This document shows, piece by piece, positions 39,522 to 47,394 of a stretch of 47,394 bases of DNA. The DNA lies in assembly GCA_016191435.1 (NCBI GenBank), contig JACPOQ010000076.1, forward strand, positions 1 through 47,394, written 5' to 3'. The notes below the pieces were generated by a model, which was not told where the DNA came from, searched no databases, and saw only the letters and a program-made list of their open reading frames with translations. This stretch comes from Chloroflexota bacterium. Lineage in GTDB: Bacteria > Chloroflexota > Dehalococcoidia > Tepidiformales > Tepidiformaceae. The position numbers and the translations under genes were made by a program. Every line of letters starts with the position of its first letter. Position 1 is the stretch's first letter.

Positions 39522-41024
39522 TCAATCCGCGAGCCGCCCGTATGTCTCGGCCAGTTCCCGCAGCCACGCCGGGCGGGATGAGTCGAGCTGTTCCCAGCGG
39601 AAGCGCCAGCCCCAGTTGCCATCGGGCCGGCCGGGTACGTTCATACGAGCCTCGGACCCGAGTTCGAGCACATCCTGCATGGGCACGATGGCCGTCTCCG
39701 CGACCGCCGCATACGCCAGCCGCACAAGGTCGCTCGTCGCCACCTCGGGTTTTCCGAGGTAGCGGCGCATGTTTTCCTGCTCGTGCTCGCTCGCCGTCGC
39801 CAACCAGCCGGCGGTCGTGTCGTTATCGTGCGTGCCCGTGTAGATGACCGACCGCTCGGTCAGGTTGTGGGGCAGGTAGGGGTTCTTGTGGTCGTCGCCG
39901 AAGGCGAACTGGAGGACCTTCATCCCGGGATACCCGAGCCCATCGCAGAGCTGGCGCACTTCCGGTGTGATCAGCCCCAGGTCCTCCGCGACCACGGGCA
40001 GCGGCCCGAGGTCCGCGCGGACATCATCGAACAGTTCCCGCCCGGGCCCTTCGACCCAGTGGCCGTGCTCGGCCGTCGGTTCGTTCGCGGGGATCTCCCA
40101 CGCCGCCTGGAAGCCACGAAAATGGTCCAGCCGCACGATGTCGACCAACTCGAGCGTCGCGTGGAGCCGCTCGCGCCACCAGGCGTAGCGCTCGCCGCGA
40201 AGCACGTCCCAACGGTAGACCGGGTTGCCCCAGCGCTGCCCGGTGGCCGCGAAGACGTCCGGGGGCACGCCCGCGACGACCGCCGGGCGCCCATCGGGGC
40301 ACAGCTTGAAGATGCGCTGGTTCGCCCACGCGTCGGCGCTGTCGTGGTCCACGAAGATGGGGATGTCGCCGAGGATGGCGATGCCGCGCTCGGTGGCGAA
40401 GCGCTTCACGGCCGCCCACTGGTCGAACGCGCACCACTGCTTGAACTCCGTGAACGCGATCTCGCCGGCGAGATCGCGGCGCGCGGCGTCGAGTTTATCC
40501 TCGTCGCGCCGGCGGATCTCCTCGGGCCATTCGACCCAGGAGCCCCCGCCGAAGGCACGCCGCAGCGCCATGAACAGCGCGTAGTCCGGGAGCCAGCCGC
40601 GGGCGTGTTCGCGAAACGCCAGGAACGCCTCGGGCGCCGCGCGGCCACAAAAGCGCACGAAGGCGTGGCGCAGGACGCGCTCCTTCGACGCCTTCACCGC
40701 CGCGAAATCGATGCGTTCGCCTTCCGCGAGCGTGGCGGCATCCCGCTCCGCATCTTCGATCAGCCCCTGGTCGCGAAGCGCGTCGGGCGATATCAGCAGC
40801 GGGTTCGCCGCGAACGTCGAGCGCGCGGCATAGGGCGAATTGCCGGCTCCCGCGGGCGTCAGCGGGAGGATCTGCCAGAGCCGCTGGCCGGCGTTCGCCA
40901 TGAACTCGAGGAAGTTGAAGGCTTCGGGGCCGAGGTCGCCGATGCCGAACCGGCCGGGGAGCGACGTGGGATGGAGGAGGATGCCGGCCCGGCGCGGGTT
41001 GGGTTTCGCCTCAGAATCGGTCAC
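39522..41024 (-). CDS. malQ: 4-alpha-glucanotransferase
   Basis: A 500-residue GH77 amylomaltase, transferring alpha-1,4-glucan segments between maltodextrins or glycogen. Signatures are the N-terminal RRAGILLHPTSLPG and FGIGDLG, the nucleophile region VRLDHFRGF, AEDLGLITPEV with the acid/base glutamate, and GTHDNDT near the end. Length is normal for the bacterial form. It is isolated from other glycogen genes. The start overlaps no neighbour; the tRNA-Val gene lies upstream on the same strand. Confidence 0.95.
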   Translation of the reverse strand: MTDSEAKPNPRRAGILLHPTSLPGRFGIGDLGPEAFNFLEFMANAGQRLWQILPLTPAGAGNSPYAARSTFAANPLLISPDALRDQGLIEDAERDAATLAEGERIDFAAVKASKERVLRHAFVRFCGRAAPEAFLAFREHARGWLPDYALFMALRRAFGGGSWVEWPEEIRRRDEDKLDAARRDLAGEIAFTEFKQWCAFDQWAAVKRFATERGIAILGDIPIFVDHDSADAWANQRIFKLCPDGRPAVVAGVPPDVFAATGQRWGNPVYRWDVLRGERYAWWRERLHATLELVDIVRLDHFRGFQAAWEIPANEPTAEHGHWVEGPGRELFDDVRADLGPLPVVAEDLGLITPEVRQLCDGLGYPGMKVLQFAFGDDHKNPYLPHNLTERSVIYTGTHDNDTTAGWLATASEHEQENMRRYLGKPEVATSDLVRLAYAAVAETAIVPMQDVLELGSEARMNVPGRPDGNWGWRFRWEQLDSSRPAWLRELAETYGRLAD

Positions 41025-41152
41025 GCCTGGCTCCCTGTGGCGAAATAGTAGCCGGGCGCGCGCGGCGCTGCATGGGACTAGATTCGCAGGGTGGGGGCGT
41101 TATGGGATATTGCAGGACGAAAACGCAAGGTAAGCACGGCGGTACCGGGGGC

Positions 41153-41229
41153 TGGTGGGCGGTACTGGACTCGAACCAGTGACCTCGTCGGTGTGAACGA
41201 CGCGCTCTAACCAACTGAGCTAACCGCCC
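41153..41229 (-). tRNA. tRNA-Val (CAC anticodon)
   Basis: The minus strand gives a complete cloverleaf: acceptor GGGCGGT/ACCGCCC, D-arm GCTC...GAGC with AGTTGGTTA, anticodon stem CGTCG/CGACG with loop TTCACAC (anticodon CAC), five-base variable loop, and T-arm ACTGG-TTCGAGT-CCAGT. Discriminator A and encoded CCA follow. It reads GTG codons. Confidence 0.95.
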
Positions 41230-41299
41230 CCGGAAGAGCCAGTCTAGGGCCGCGGCGGTGGCGGTTCAACCAAAACGCGTCGATACCGAGTTCCGTCGC

Positions 41300-42286
41300 T
41301 CAAACGGCACCACGCTCGGCCATGGTGATTCCCTTGGCGACGCCTTCGTCGCGGAGGATCGCCAGGAACTCCGAGAGCGGCATGAGGTCATCGGACAGTG
41401 AGAAATGCATATCCAACTCCGCACCCCCGAACACGCGGGCGAAACCACGGATCCGGAGCGCATATGCGCGTTCGAACAGCTTTTCCTTGAGGAGCGCCTC
41501 GGCGCGCCGGGCCGAAAGAACGAACCAATCGGCCTGAGCAATGCTCGCATACGTGCTTACCGCTGCAGGGTCTTGCTGAGCGAGCAGGTGCCGTACGAGC
41601 GTGTCCTCGATGTTTCGCTTTCCTGGGAGCCTCTGCGACTTTGAGAGAAGGGCGACTGCCTCGACGACCTCGGACGGGAGGCTTTGACCGACGACCTCGG
41701 CGCCGAGCCCCGCCACTCCAACGATGATGAACAGGTAAGGCAACGATTCACGATGCTGCTTTTCCAGCGCAGAGTGAATCTTATAGGTCGCGAGCGCGAA
41801 CGTGTCTTCTGGTACCAACCCCACCAACTCTTGGGCGCGCCGGAACTGCGATCCGAAGAACTTGATATTGATTCGAAAGATGGGGCGGCCGTTGCCGTTC
41901 AGAAGGCGGTAGTCAGTATCGGATCGTGATTCACGTAGGTCGATGAGATCGAACTCCCGCCCTACCATCTCCGCGCGGTAACGATCCTCAAAAGCCCTTT
42001 CGGCCGAAGCGCCAAGTAGCAGCTGGCCGAGGATCAGCGTTGCTTTCCGGACGTCGCCGGGTTGGATGTTCGATTGCGACAGTCCAAGCGTCTCCAACAC
42101 AGCATCTTGCGCTGCCAGTACCCTGGCAACCGACTGCCTGTTCGTTCCAACTGTCGCTGACGCCTGCGGCAGGGGCACACCGCTATGGACAAGGCGTTTC
42201 GCTTGAAGGAGATGTAGAGGCTTAGGCCACGGGGAATTACCGAACGCCGCGCCCATCAGATCGCATAGCTGCGCTTCCGAAATCAT
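41300..42286 (-). CDS. Type II restriction endonuclease
   Basis: A 328-residue protein whose gene overlaps the methyltransferase stop by 4 bases (ATGA). Residues 30-60 hold a helix-turn-helix-like segment (VPLPQASATVGTNRQSVARVL). A likely PD-(D/E)xK nuclease core lies at about 105-140 (GREFDLIDLRES, then RPIFRINIKFFG). I do not recognise a specific isoschizomer family. The gene is less GC-rich than its surroundings. Confidence 0.7.
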   Translation of the reverse strand: MISEAQLCDLMGAAFGNSPWPKPLHLLQAKRLVHSGVPLPQASATVGTNRQSVARVLAAQDAVLETLGLSQSNIQPGDVRKATLILGQLLLGASAERAFEDRYRAEMVGREFDLIDLRESRSDTDYRLLNGNGRPIFRINIKFFGSQFRRAQELVGLVPEDTFALATYKIHSALEKQHRESLPYLFIIVGVAGLGAEVVGQSLPSEVVEAVALLSKSQRLPGKRNIEDTLVRHLLAQQDPAAVSTYASIAQADWFVLSARRAEALLKEKLFERAYALRIRGFARVFGGAELDMHFSLSDDLMPLSEFLAILRDEGVAKGITMAERGAV

Positions 42287-43242
42287 TCGACTGGCACGAG
42301 TCCAGATCCGTGAGCCGGGAACCTAACTGCCGAGGCAGCGAGATATGCACGCTCTTTCTCTATCGACAACCACTGGCGCCCGTGAGTTTCTGCAACCCAT
42401 CCTGTCATGTTGCTCCCTGCGAACGGATCAAGGACGAGGTCGCCGATATCTGTTGTGAGCTTGATCGCAAACTCTGGGACTGCAGCGGGAAAGCGAGCAG
42501 GATGAACCTTCAGGCCAAGTCGGCGACATTCCTGTATGTACGCGGAGTTACTTTCGTTGTTTCCTCGTTCAATGAGGTTGGAAGGGGTGGCGCCGCCGTT
42601 GTCCTTTTGGAATTTATCAGTGATGTTATGGCCGCTGGGCCGCAACTTTGGTCGATATCCGCGCTCGAGAATGCGCCGCATGTCAACGCTGTACGGCACG
42701 AGCACTTTCCGGTTATTCGCCTTGGGCCAAGCCGATGGAGAGAGCCACCAAAAGTACTCCACAGAATCCTTCACTCTAATGCGGCGCACGTTGACCCATT
42801 CCGCAGGTGCCGGCAATTTCGCGGGATTGTACCAGAACAATTCCTGAGCTAAATGAAACTTAAGGCGATCACATAATGCAATGAGAAGCCTAAAGTGATA
42901 AAGCGATCTCGTGGGAGTACCACTGTTGTAGCTACCACCGATATTGAGGAAGAAGCTACCATCGGGCTTGAGCACTCTCCGTATTTGTTCCGCGAAAGGG
43001 AGAAACCAGGCCACGTAGTCATCTTTCGACTGGTTTCCATATTCTTTTTGGAAATGAAGGGCATAAGGTGGCGAGGTGACGACCGCCTGTACTGACGCGG
43101 AGGGCAATTCGTCCAGCAACGCGAGTGAGTCCGCTACAAACGCAGAACCAAGCGCGGTGCTGTAGAGCGGCGCGTGCTCGATGAAACGTTCGCCAGGATG
43201 GAGGGGCCGCTCGTCCGGGGCAGGGGACGGATTCAGGGTCAA
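42283..43242 (-). CDS. Type II DNA methyltransferase, N4-cytosine type
   Basis: A 319-residue methyltransferase with TSPPYALHFQKEYGN (motif IV, SPPY favours N4-cytosine) before DPFAGSNMTG (motif I), a permuted beta-class order. The recognition segment is between. It modifies the host's own sites against the endonuclease encoded immediately downstream. Lower GC than flanks marks the pair as acquired. The upstream flank is the 3' end of leuB. Confidence 0.9.
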   Translation of the reverse strand: MTLNPSPAPDERPLHPGERFIEHAPLYSTALGSAFVADSLALLDELPSASVQAVVTSPPYALHFQKEYGNQSKDDYVAWFLPFAEQIRRVLKPDGSFFLNIGGSYNSGTPTRSLYHFRLLIALCDRLKFHLAQELFWYNPAKLPAPAEWVNVRRIRVKDSVEYFWWLSPSAWPKANNRKVLVPYSVDMRRILERGYRPKLRPSGHNITDKFQKDNGGATPSNLIERGNNESNSAYIQECRRLGLKVHPARFPAAVPEFAIKLTTDIGDLVLDPFAGSNMTGWVAETHGRQWLSIEKERAYLAASAVRFPAHGSGLVPVE

Positions 43243-43360
43243 CTCGCGCTACCCTCACAAATCGCGACTGGCGGAACTGTAGCAGGTCGGCCGGAGAGGC
43301 GGAAGCATGGGGAGCGTCAACTGCGGTCGCTTCCTCCCTTCGGCGACTTCTCCGGCGGCC

Positions 43361-44449
43361 CTACACCCGCTCCGCCACGATGTCGCCCATCTTGCGCGTG
43401 TCTACCACCGTGGCGCCGGGGCTGGCGATATCGGGCGTGCGGTAGCCATCGCGGATGGCGGAGTCGACGGCGCCTTCGAGTGCGGCCGCCTCGGCTTCGA
43501 GGCCCAGCGAGAGCCGCAGCATCATCGCCGCGCTCAGGATCATCGCCAGCGGGTTCGCCTTGCCCTGCCCGGCGATATCGGGCGCGCTCCCGTGGATGGG
43601 CTCGTAGAGCCCGATGCCCGTGCCGCCCTTCGTGCGCTTGCCCAGGCTGGCCGAGGGCATCATCCCCATCGAGCCCGCCAACATCGCCGCTTCGTCCGTA
43701 AGGATGTCGCCGAACATGTTCTCGGTCACAATCACGTCGAAGCTGGCCGGGCGGCGGAGCAACGCCATCGCGCACGCGTCGACGAGCATGTGCTCGGTCT
43801 CCACGTCCGGGTACTGGGCCGCCACCTCTTTCGCGATCTCGCGCCACATCTGGCCCGTGCGCAGCACGTTCGCCTTGTCCACGCTCGTGACCTTCTTCCG
43901 GCGGCCCTGCGCCAGCTGGAATGCGACGTGGAGGATGCGCACGACCTCGCGCTCGCTGTAACGCAGCGTGTCGACGGCCTGGCGCCCGCTGGCGCTCTCC
44001 CAGCGCCGCTTGGGGACGCCGAAGTAGAGCCCGCCCGTGAGCTCGCGGATGACGAGCATGTCCGTCCCCTCGAGCACCTCTGGTTTGAGCGTGCTATCGC
44101 CCAGCATCAGCGGGTGGACGCGTACCGGCCGCAGGTTCGCGAACAGCCCGAGCTGCTTGCGCATGCCGAGGATCGCGTCTTCCGGGCGCACGAGGGCTTT
44201 GGGGTCGTCCCACTTCGGCCCGCCGACCGCGCCGAACAGCACCGCCCGCGACGCCTTCGCCTTGCTCACCGCCTCGGGCCGCATCGCCACTCCATACTTG
44301 TCGATGGCGGCGCCACCGATGGTCTCTTCGTCGTACTGGAATTCGTGGCCGAAGCGCTGCTGGATGCGCGCCAGGGCCTTCAGCGCCTCCTCCATGACTT
44401 CGGGGCCAATGCCATCGCCGGGCGTGATGAGGATCGAATACGTCGCCAT
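43361..44449 (-). CDS. leuB: 3-isopropylmalate dehydrogenase
   Basis: A 362-residue leucine-pathway enzyme, oxidising and decarboxylating 3-isopropylmalate to 2-oxoisocaproate with NAD. It has PGDGIGPEVM, the NAD/substrate region FGAVGGPKWD, the arginines of LFANLRPVRV, RELTGGLYFG, and the metal-binding DACAMALLRRPASFDVIVTEN with MFGDILTDEAAML. GGTGIGLYEPIHGSAPDIAGQG is the family signature. Other leu genes are not adjacent. Confidence 0.95.
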   Translation of the reverse strand: MATYSILITPGDGIGPEVMEEALKALARIQQRFGHEFQYDEETIGGAAIDKYGVAMRPEAVSKAKASRAVLFGAVGGPKWDDPKALVRPEDAILGMRKQLGLFANLRPVRVHPLMLGDSTLKPEVLEGTDMLVIRELTGGLYFGVPKRRWESASGRQAVDTLRYSEREVVRILHVAFQLAQGRRKKVTSVDKANVLRTGQMWREIAKEVAAQYPDVETEHMLVDACAMALLRRPASFDVIVTENMFGDILTDEAAMLAGSMGMMPSASLGKRTKGGTGIGLYEPIHGSAPDIAGQGKANPLAMILSAAMMLRLSLGLEAEAAALEGAVDSAIRDGYRTPDIASPGATVVDTRKMGDIVAERV

Positions 44450-44460
44450 GGAGAGCAGGG

Positions 44461-44525
44461 TAAGGGGCTGAGGGGCTGAGGGGCTAGGGACGGCGTGTGG
44501 GCGCGTCGGCGTGTCGGCGTGCGAC
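44461..44525. repeat. Octamer arrays upstream of leuB (two types)
   Basis: aggggctg three times (44461-44488), then cgtgtggg, cgcgtcgg, cgtgtcgg, cgtgcgac (44490-44525). They lie 12 bp upstream of the leuB start codon, in its leader region. Confidence 0.7.
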
Positions 44526-44526
44526 C

Positions 44527-44578
44527 CTCACTCGGCCCTCGGAACTCGGCCCTCGGAACTACTCGCCCCTCAGCACTG
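44527..44578. repeat. Heptamer array (CTCGGAA type) at a stop codon
   Basis: Units ctcggcc, ctcggaa, ctcggcc, ctcggaa, ctactcg, cccctca, gcactgg. It overlaps the stop codon (44570) of the YwqG-like gene. Confidence 0.75.
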
Positions 44579-45247
44579 GTACAGGAACGCCGCCCCGCCC
44601 GGCCCGCACTCCTCCGCGCACAGGAACAGGTACCCGCGGCCGCCTTCGCCGAAGCCAAGGTATTTCTCGGCGCCGTCCGGCGATGGTTCGAGGCGGTCGG
44701 CGAACTGGGCGGCGAAGATCATCGCGCCGCCACAGGCCGGGCACGCCGGGCGGCGCGACGACCGTAGCCACGCCGGCACGCCGCCAACCTTCGTCCCCTC
44801 CCAGAGCTGCTTGCGCTGCGAAACGTCGAGGTCCTCGGGCGTCCAGTGTACGCGGGGCTCGATCGCGCGTTCGAGCCGCACCGCGTAATCCGGGTAGGTG
44901 GCGCCGGGGCCGGGGGCGGGCGAGTCGCTGTAGGCCTGCAGCACCACGCGGTTGGCGCCCGCATCGGGCAGGTCGTTTTCGCAGATCAGCGCCCAGCTCG
45001 AATCGTAGGCGCCCGCGCACATGAAGATGTAGGCCATGCTCCAACGGGCCGAGAGCGGCAATGGCCCATCGATGCGCACCTGCGCGAGGAACGCCATCGG
45101 CATGCGGCACGAGGTGCATGCCGGCGGCTCGATGGGCCCGAACAGCACCGGCGCGCCGCCAATCTTCGTCACCGGCTGGCGGATTGGCCGCGGCGAATGG
45201 CGCACCTGCGCCACGAACAGGTCGACGACATCGGGCGCGCGTGCCAT
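44570..45247 (-). CDS. YwqG/DUF1963-like protein
   Basis: A 225-residue protein made of two similar halves. Each has a Cys-x2-Cys pair (ACTSCRMPMAFLAQV at about 44-58 and ACPACGGAMIFAAQF at about 168-182), plausible zinc ribbons, followed by beta strands ending in YIFMCAGAY or YLFLCAEECG. This is the arrangement of DUF1963/YwqG-like proteins, of unknown function. Start 45247 (MARAPD). It is divergent from the cyclic-nucleotide-binding gene. Confidence 0.7.
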   Translation of the reverse strand: MARAPDVVDLFVAQVRHSPRPIRQPVTKIGGAPVLFGPIEPPACTSCRMPMAFLAQVRIDGPLPLSARWSMAYIFMCAGAYDSSWALICENDLPDAGANRVVLQAYSDSPAPGPGATYPDYAVRLERAIEPRVHWTPEDLDVSQRKQLWEGTKVGGVPAWLRSSRRPACPACGGAMIFAAQFADRLEPSPDGAEKYLGFGEGGRGYLFLCAEECGPGGAAFLYQC

Positions 45248-45424
45248 GCCTCAGCATGAGCATCAGCCGCACGCCAATGCAATTGGGAACAACCACGACG
45301 GCAGCGAAAGCGCCGCACTGTTGCCCGCGTTACAGAAGCGCCACAGCAGCCCTTGTACGGCTCGCGCCCGCATGCCTACAATCCCGCCGACGACCGGGCG
45401 ACCCGGCGCCCAAGGAGCTTCGCT

Positions 45425-45844
45425 ATGAGCGCCACGCTGGATTCACTCGCAAAAGTCCCGCTCTTCCAGGACCTCCCGAAGAAGTCGCTCGAGCGCATCG
45501 AGAAGTTTGCCCGTCCCCGCAACTTCCAGGCCGGCGACACGATTTTCAAGGAAGGCGAAGAGGGCGTCGGCTTCTTCCTGATCACCGATGGCAGCGTGAA
45601 TGTCGAGCGCAACGGCCAGAACATCGCCACCATCGGCGCCGGCGGGTTCTTCGGCGAGATGGCGCTGCTCGATAATCACCGGCGTAGCGCGACCGTAAAG
45701 GCCGCTGCCCCGACGGCGTGCCTCGCCCTGATGCGCTCGGACTTCCTCGCCGAAATGCGCAACAACCCGGACCTCGCGCTCGAAATGCTGACCGTCATGA
45801 GCCGCCGGGTGCGCGAACTGGACGAGCGTCTCTCGCACTCGTAG
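45425..45844 (+). CDS. Cyclic nucleotide-binding domain protein
   Basis: A 139-residue single CNB domain. Residues 1-135 show FQDLPKKSLERIEKFARPRNFQAGDTIFKEGE, VERNGQNIATIGAGGFFGEMALLDNHRRSATVKA (phosphate-binding cassette with G-E-x-A-L and R-S-A-T) and a C-terminal helix. There is no DNA-binding or catalytic domain, so it may act as a regulatory subunit or scaffold. Retention of the cassette Glu and Arg suggests it can bind cAMP or a relative. Confidence 0.88.
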   Translation: MSATLDSLAKVPLFQDLPKKSLERIEKFARPRNFQAGDTIFKEGEEGVGFFLITDGSVNVERNGQNIATIGAGGFFGEMALLDNHRRSATVKAAAPTACLALMRSDFLAEMRNNPDLALEMLTVMSRRVRELDERLSHS

Positions 45845-46130
45845 GGGCGTTGGGCGTTGGGCGTTGGCCAGAATGGCCGCGGCTCGCGCCAAACGCGAAT
45901 CAGAGCCGCGCACAGTAGTAAGCGTCCGGGGATACAGGCCACCCAAAGGCTCCGCGTCAGCCGTGGAACGGGCGGCTCCACAATGGGGCGTTGGCGTTGG
46001 GGCGTTGGCCGGCAACAGGATTGTGCCCCCAGCGCAGGCACGTGAATGATGGCCCGTAATCGCGCGGGTCTCGGCTCAGGGTGCCAGCTCGTTCGGCCAA
46101 CGCCCAATGCCCAACGCCCAACGCCCGCCC
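45845..46130. repeat. Heptamer arrays (GTTGGGC type), inverted set
   Basis: Three arrays: 45845-45880 (gttgggc, gttgggc, gttggcc, beginning at the stop codon), 45983-46011 (gcgttgg, cgttggg, gcgttgg) and 46091-46130 (ccaacgc, ccaatgc, ccaacgc, ccaacgc, complementary to the first two). The 346-bp gap 45845-46190 holds only these and unremarkable sequence. Confidence 0.75.
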
Positions 46131-46190
46131 CGTTGCATCATGCTTCCTCCCGGAGTTGAATGCGCCACACCACCACTGGAGGCGAATCCC

Positions 46191-47102
46191 ATGGCCAGCC
46201 CCGAAAGCAAGCAAGTCCTTGACATGTTGCGCGGCATGCCCCGCCCACCAGCCGATACGCCGATCGAGGCCCGCCGTGCCGGCATGGAGCAGTTCGCGCG
46301 CCCGCTCGAGGCCGACTGCACCGCGACGCCCGTCGATGCCGGTGGCGTGCCCGCCGAATGGGTTACCGCGCCCAACAGCGGCGACGACGCGGTCGCGCTG
46401 TACCTGCACGGCGGCGGCTACGTCATTGGCTCAATCGTCACGCACCGCGACCTCGCGGGGCGCATTGCCCGCGCCGCGCGTGCCCGTGTGCTGCTGATCG
46501 ACTACCGCCTCGCCCCTGAGCACCCGTTCCCGGCGGCCGTCGATGACGCCGTCGCGGCCTACAGCTGGCTCCTGCAGCAGGGCGTCGCGCCTGGGAACAT
46601 CGCCCTTTCCGGCGATTCTGCTGGCGGCGGCCTGGCTGTGGCCACTCTCCTGGCGATCCGCGATCGCGGTCTCCCGCGGCCGGCCGCGGCCGCCTGCATC
46701 TCCCCGTGGGTGGACCTCGAAGGTTTGGGCGAATCCATGACGACGCGTGCAGCGCTGGACCCGATGGTGCAAATCGATGGCCTGCGCGACATGGCGAGCC
46801 AGTACCTCGGCGGCGCCAGCGCGCGCGAGCCGCTCGCCTCGCCGCTGCACGCCGACCTTGCCGGGCTGCCGCCGCTGCTCATCCAGGTCGGCACCTCGGA
46901 GACGCTGTTCGATGACGCGACTCGCCTGGACGCGAAGGCCCGCTGCGCCGGCGTCGAGGTGCACTTCGAGGCGTGGGACGAGATGGTGCACGTCTTTCAG
47001 ATGTTCGCGGGCATGCTCCCCGAGGGCCAGGCCGCGATCGAGCACATCGGCGCCTTCATCCGGGAAAAGGTCGGCGCGCCCCAACTGGTTGGCACCCTGT
47101 AA
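46191..47102 (+). CDS. Alpha/beta hydrolase, hormone-sensitive-lipase family
   Basis: A 303-residue esterase or lipase. The oxyanion-hole motif HGGG (73-76) and the nucleophile elbow GDSAGG (Ser143) mark the HSL family; the acid is probably the Asp in TSETLFDDATRL and the catalytic histidine lies in EMVHVFQMF. No signal peptide, so cytoplasmic; it acts on short acyl esters. GGAGG precedes ATG 46191. The last two bases of its TAA stop are the first two of the IS repeat, so the element landed at or created this stop. The protein length is normal. Confidence 0.9.
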   Translation: MASPESKQVLDMLRGMPRPPADTPIEARRAGMEQFARPLEADCTATPVDAGGVPAEWVTAPNSGDDAVALYLHGGGYVIGSIVTHRDLAGRIARAARARVLLIDYRLAPEHPFPAAVDDAVAAYSWLLQQGVAPGNIALSGDSAGGGLAVATLLAIRDRGLPRPAAAACISPWVDLEGLGESMTTRAALDPMVQIDGLRDMASQYLGGASAREPLASPLHADLAGLPPLLIQVGTSETLFDDATRLDAKARCAGVEVHFEAWDEMVHVFQMFAGMLPEGQAAIEHIGAFIREKVGAPQLVGTL

Positions 47103-47392
47103 CCAGCGTCGTCAGAGCCGCGGCCGCTAAGGAACTGGCGGTAAGAGAGCGAGTTCGAATCCCGGGCGTGGGCGCGGCGTTTGAGGGAGGCGACAGCTCG
47201 TTCGCGATGTCGGCGCTCGTCGTGATCGGGACCGAGGTCGGCGTAGGCAGTCCTGCCGCGGAGGACGGCGTAGAAGATGCGGGCGAGCTTGTGGGCGGTG
47301 GCGGTGATGGCCTCGGCCGTGCCGAGTTGGGCTTTCTTGCGCCGGAAGAAGGCGCCGAGGGCCGACTGGCTGCGATGCAGGCCCATGGCGGC
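47101..47392 (-). pseudogene. IS110-like transposase, C-terminal fragment (frameshifted)
   Basis: Same fragment as at the left end. One base is missing near 47163 relative to the left copy, turning A-L-G-F-E-L into A-R-D-S-N-S and reading on into the hydrolase gene. If the base is restored, the frame would end at a TAG just after LLPPVP, which is likely the true C-terminus of the family. Confidence 0.65.
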
Positions 47393-47394
47393 GA
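47101..47394 (-). mobile_element. Right terminal copy of an IS110-like element (3' end)
   Basis: Inverted near-duplicate of 1-294. The boundary aaccagcgtcgtc at 47101 corresponds to position 294 on the left. The rest of the element lies outside the window. Confidence 0.75.

Noticed and set aside
47101..47180. A tRNA-like T-arm (GAGTTCGAATCCCGGGC) in the IS end
   Set aside because: The five-base stem does not pair and no cloverleaf can be drawn; the same bases encode the conserved transposase end G-F-E-L.
1..47394. The whole window as a composite transposon bounded by IS copies
   Set aside because: Contents are mostly ordinary chromosomal genes, and both ends stop at the same repeat base, which is how assemblies break.

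Overview
The window is GC-rich chromosomal DNA from a bacterium, dense with short genes on both strands. The mix fits a Chloroflexota-type or similar high-GC environmental lineage: WWD-type cytochrome c biogenesis, a two-domain dCTP deaminase, a stand-alone LigD polymerase domain, a four-cysteine HTH protein and a CCA-encoding tRNA. No rRNA or diagnostic marker is present, so this placement is inference. Both ends stop inside the same transposase 3' end (IS110-like) in opposite orientations and begin at the same base of the repeat. The piece is therefore most simply an assembly contig bounded by a repeat, not a composite transposon.

Layout. 0.3-11.5 kb: acyl-CoA dehydrogenase, MFS exporter, small conserved proteins, a PAS protein with an apparent frameshift, an alpha/beta hydrolase, SHOCT, cupin, GNAT and flavin/PPOX-type proteins, a DUF192 lipoprotein, a repeat cluster, a LigD-type polymerase and threonine dehydratase. 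11.6-16.5 kb: an orphan protein with an eCIS-cargo-like leader and a probable papain-like domain, a toxin-antitoxin-chaperone (TAC) module higB-higA-secB-like with its operator, a CheX-like protein and an isolated phage portal gene. 16.7-23.2 kb: dCTP deaminase, an NDP-forming acyl-CoA ligase alpha subunit, two divergent VapBC-type modules, a HAD phosphatase, MsrA and a nitroreductase. 23.2-25.0 kb: an internally deleted SDR remnant followed by a restriction-modification pair. 25-32 kb: an M23 endolysin-like peptidase, DinB, a CsoR-type repressor facing trxA-trxB, and a long phage tail/LamG protein with a small partner. 32-41 kb: SDRs, DUF2283, a Cys4 HTH regulator under a palindromic operator, amidase, tmk, a CcsA-type protein, a phage adaptor, a four-helix protein, malQ and tRNA-Val. 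41.3-47.1 kb: a second restriction-modification pair, leuB, a YwqG-like protein, a cyclic-nucleotide-binding protein and an HSL-family hydrolase.

Two features cut across the whole window. First, many intergenic gaps carry short arrays of degenerate 7-bp or 8-bp tandem units. They fall into about six sequence families, usually start within a few bases of a stop codon and often occur as inverted pairs. They resemble in form the heptanucleotide STRR repeats of cyanobacteria. A separate interspersed repeat of about 210 bp occurs three times and is bordered by the same arrays. Second, phage virion-type genes (portal, head-tail adaptor, LamG tail protein with a small partner, M23 lysin) are scattered as isolated genes among housekeeping genes instead of forming one prophage. 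This could mean decay or a dispersed, domesticated particle.

Regulation is readable at four places: the TAC promoter, the trxA/csoR divergent promoters, the HTH gene promoter with a GAAC-N4-GTTC palindrome, and the VapBC-type pair at 20.2 kb. In the first three, a palindrome lies in the promoter spacer and/or -10 region.
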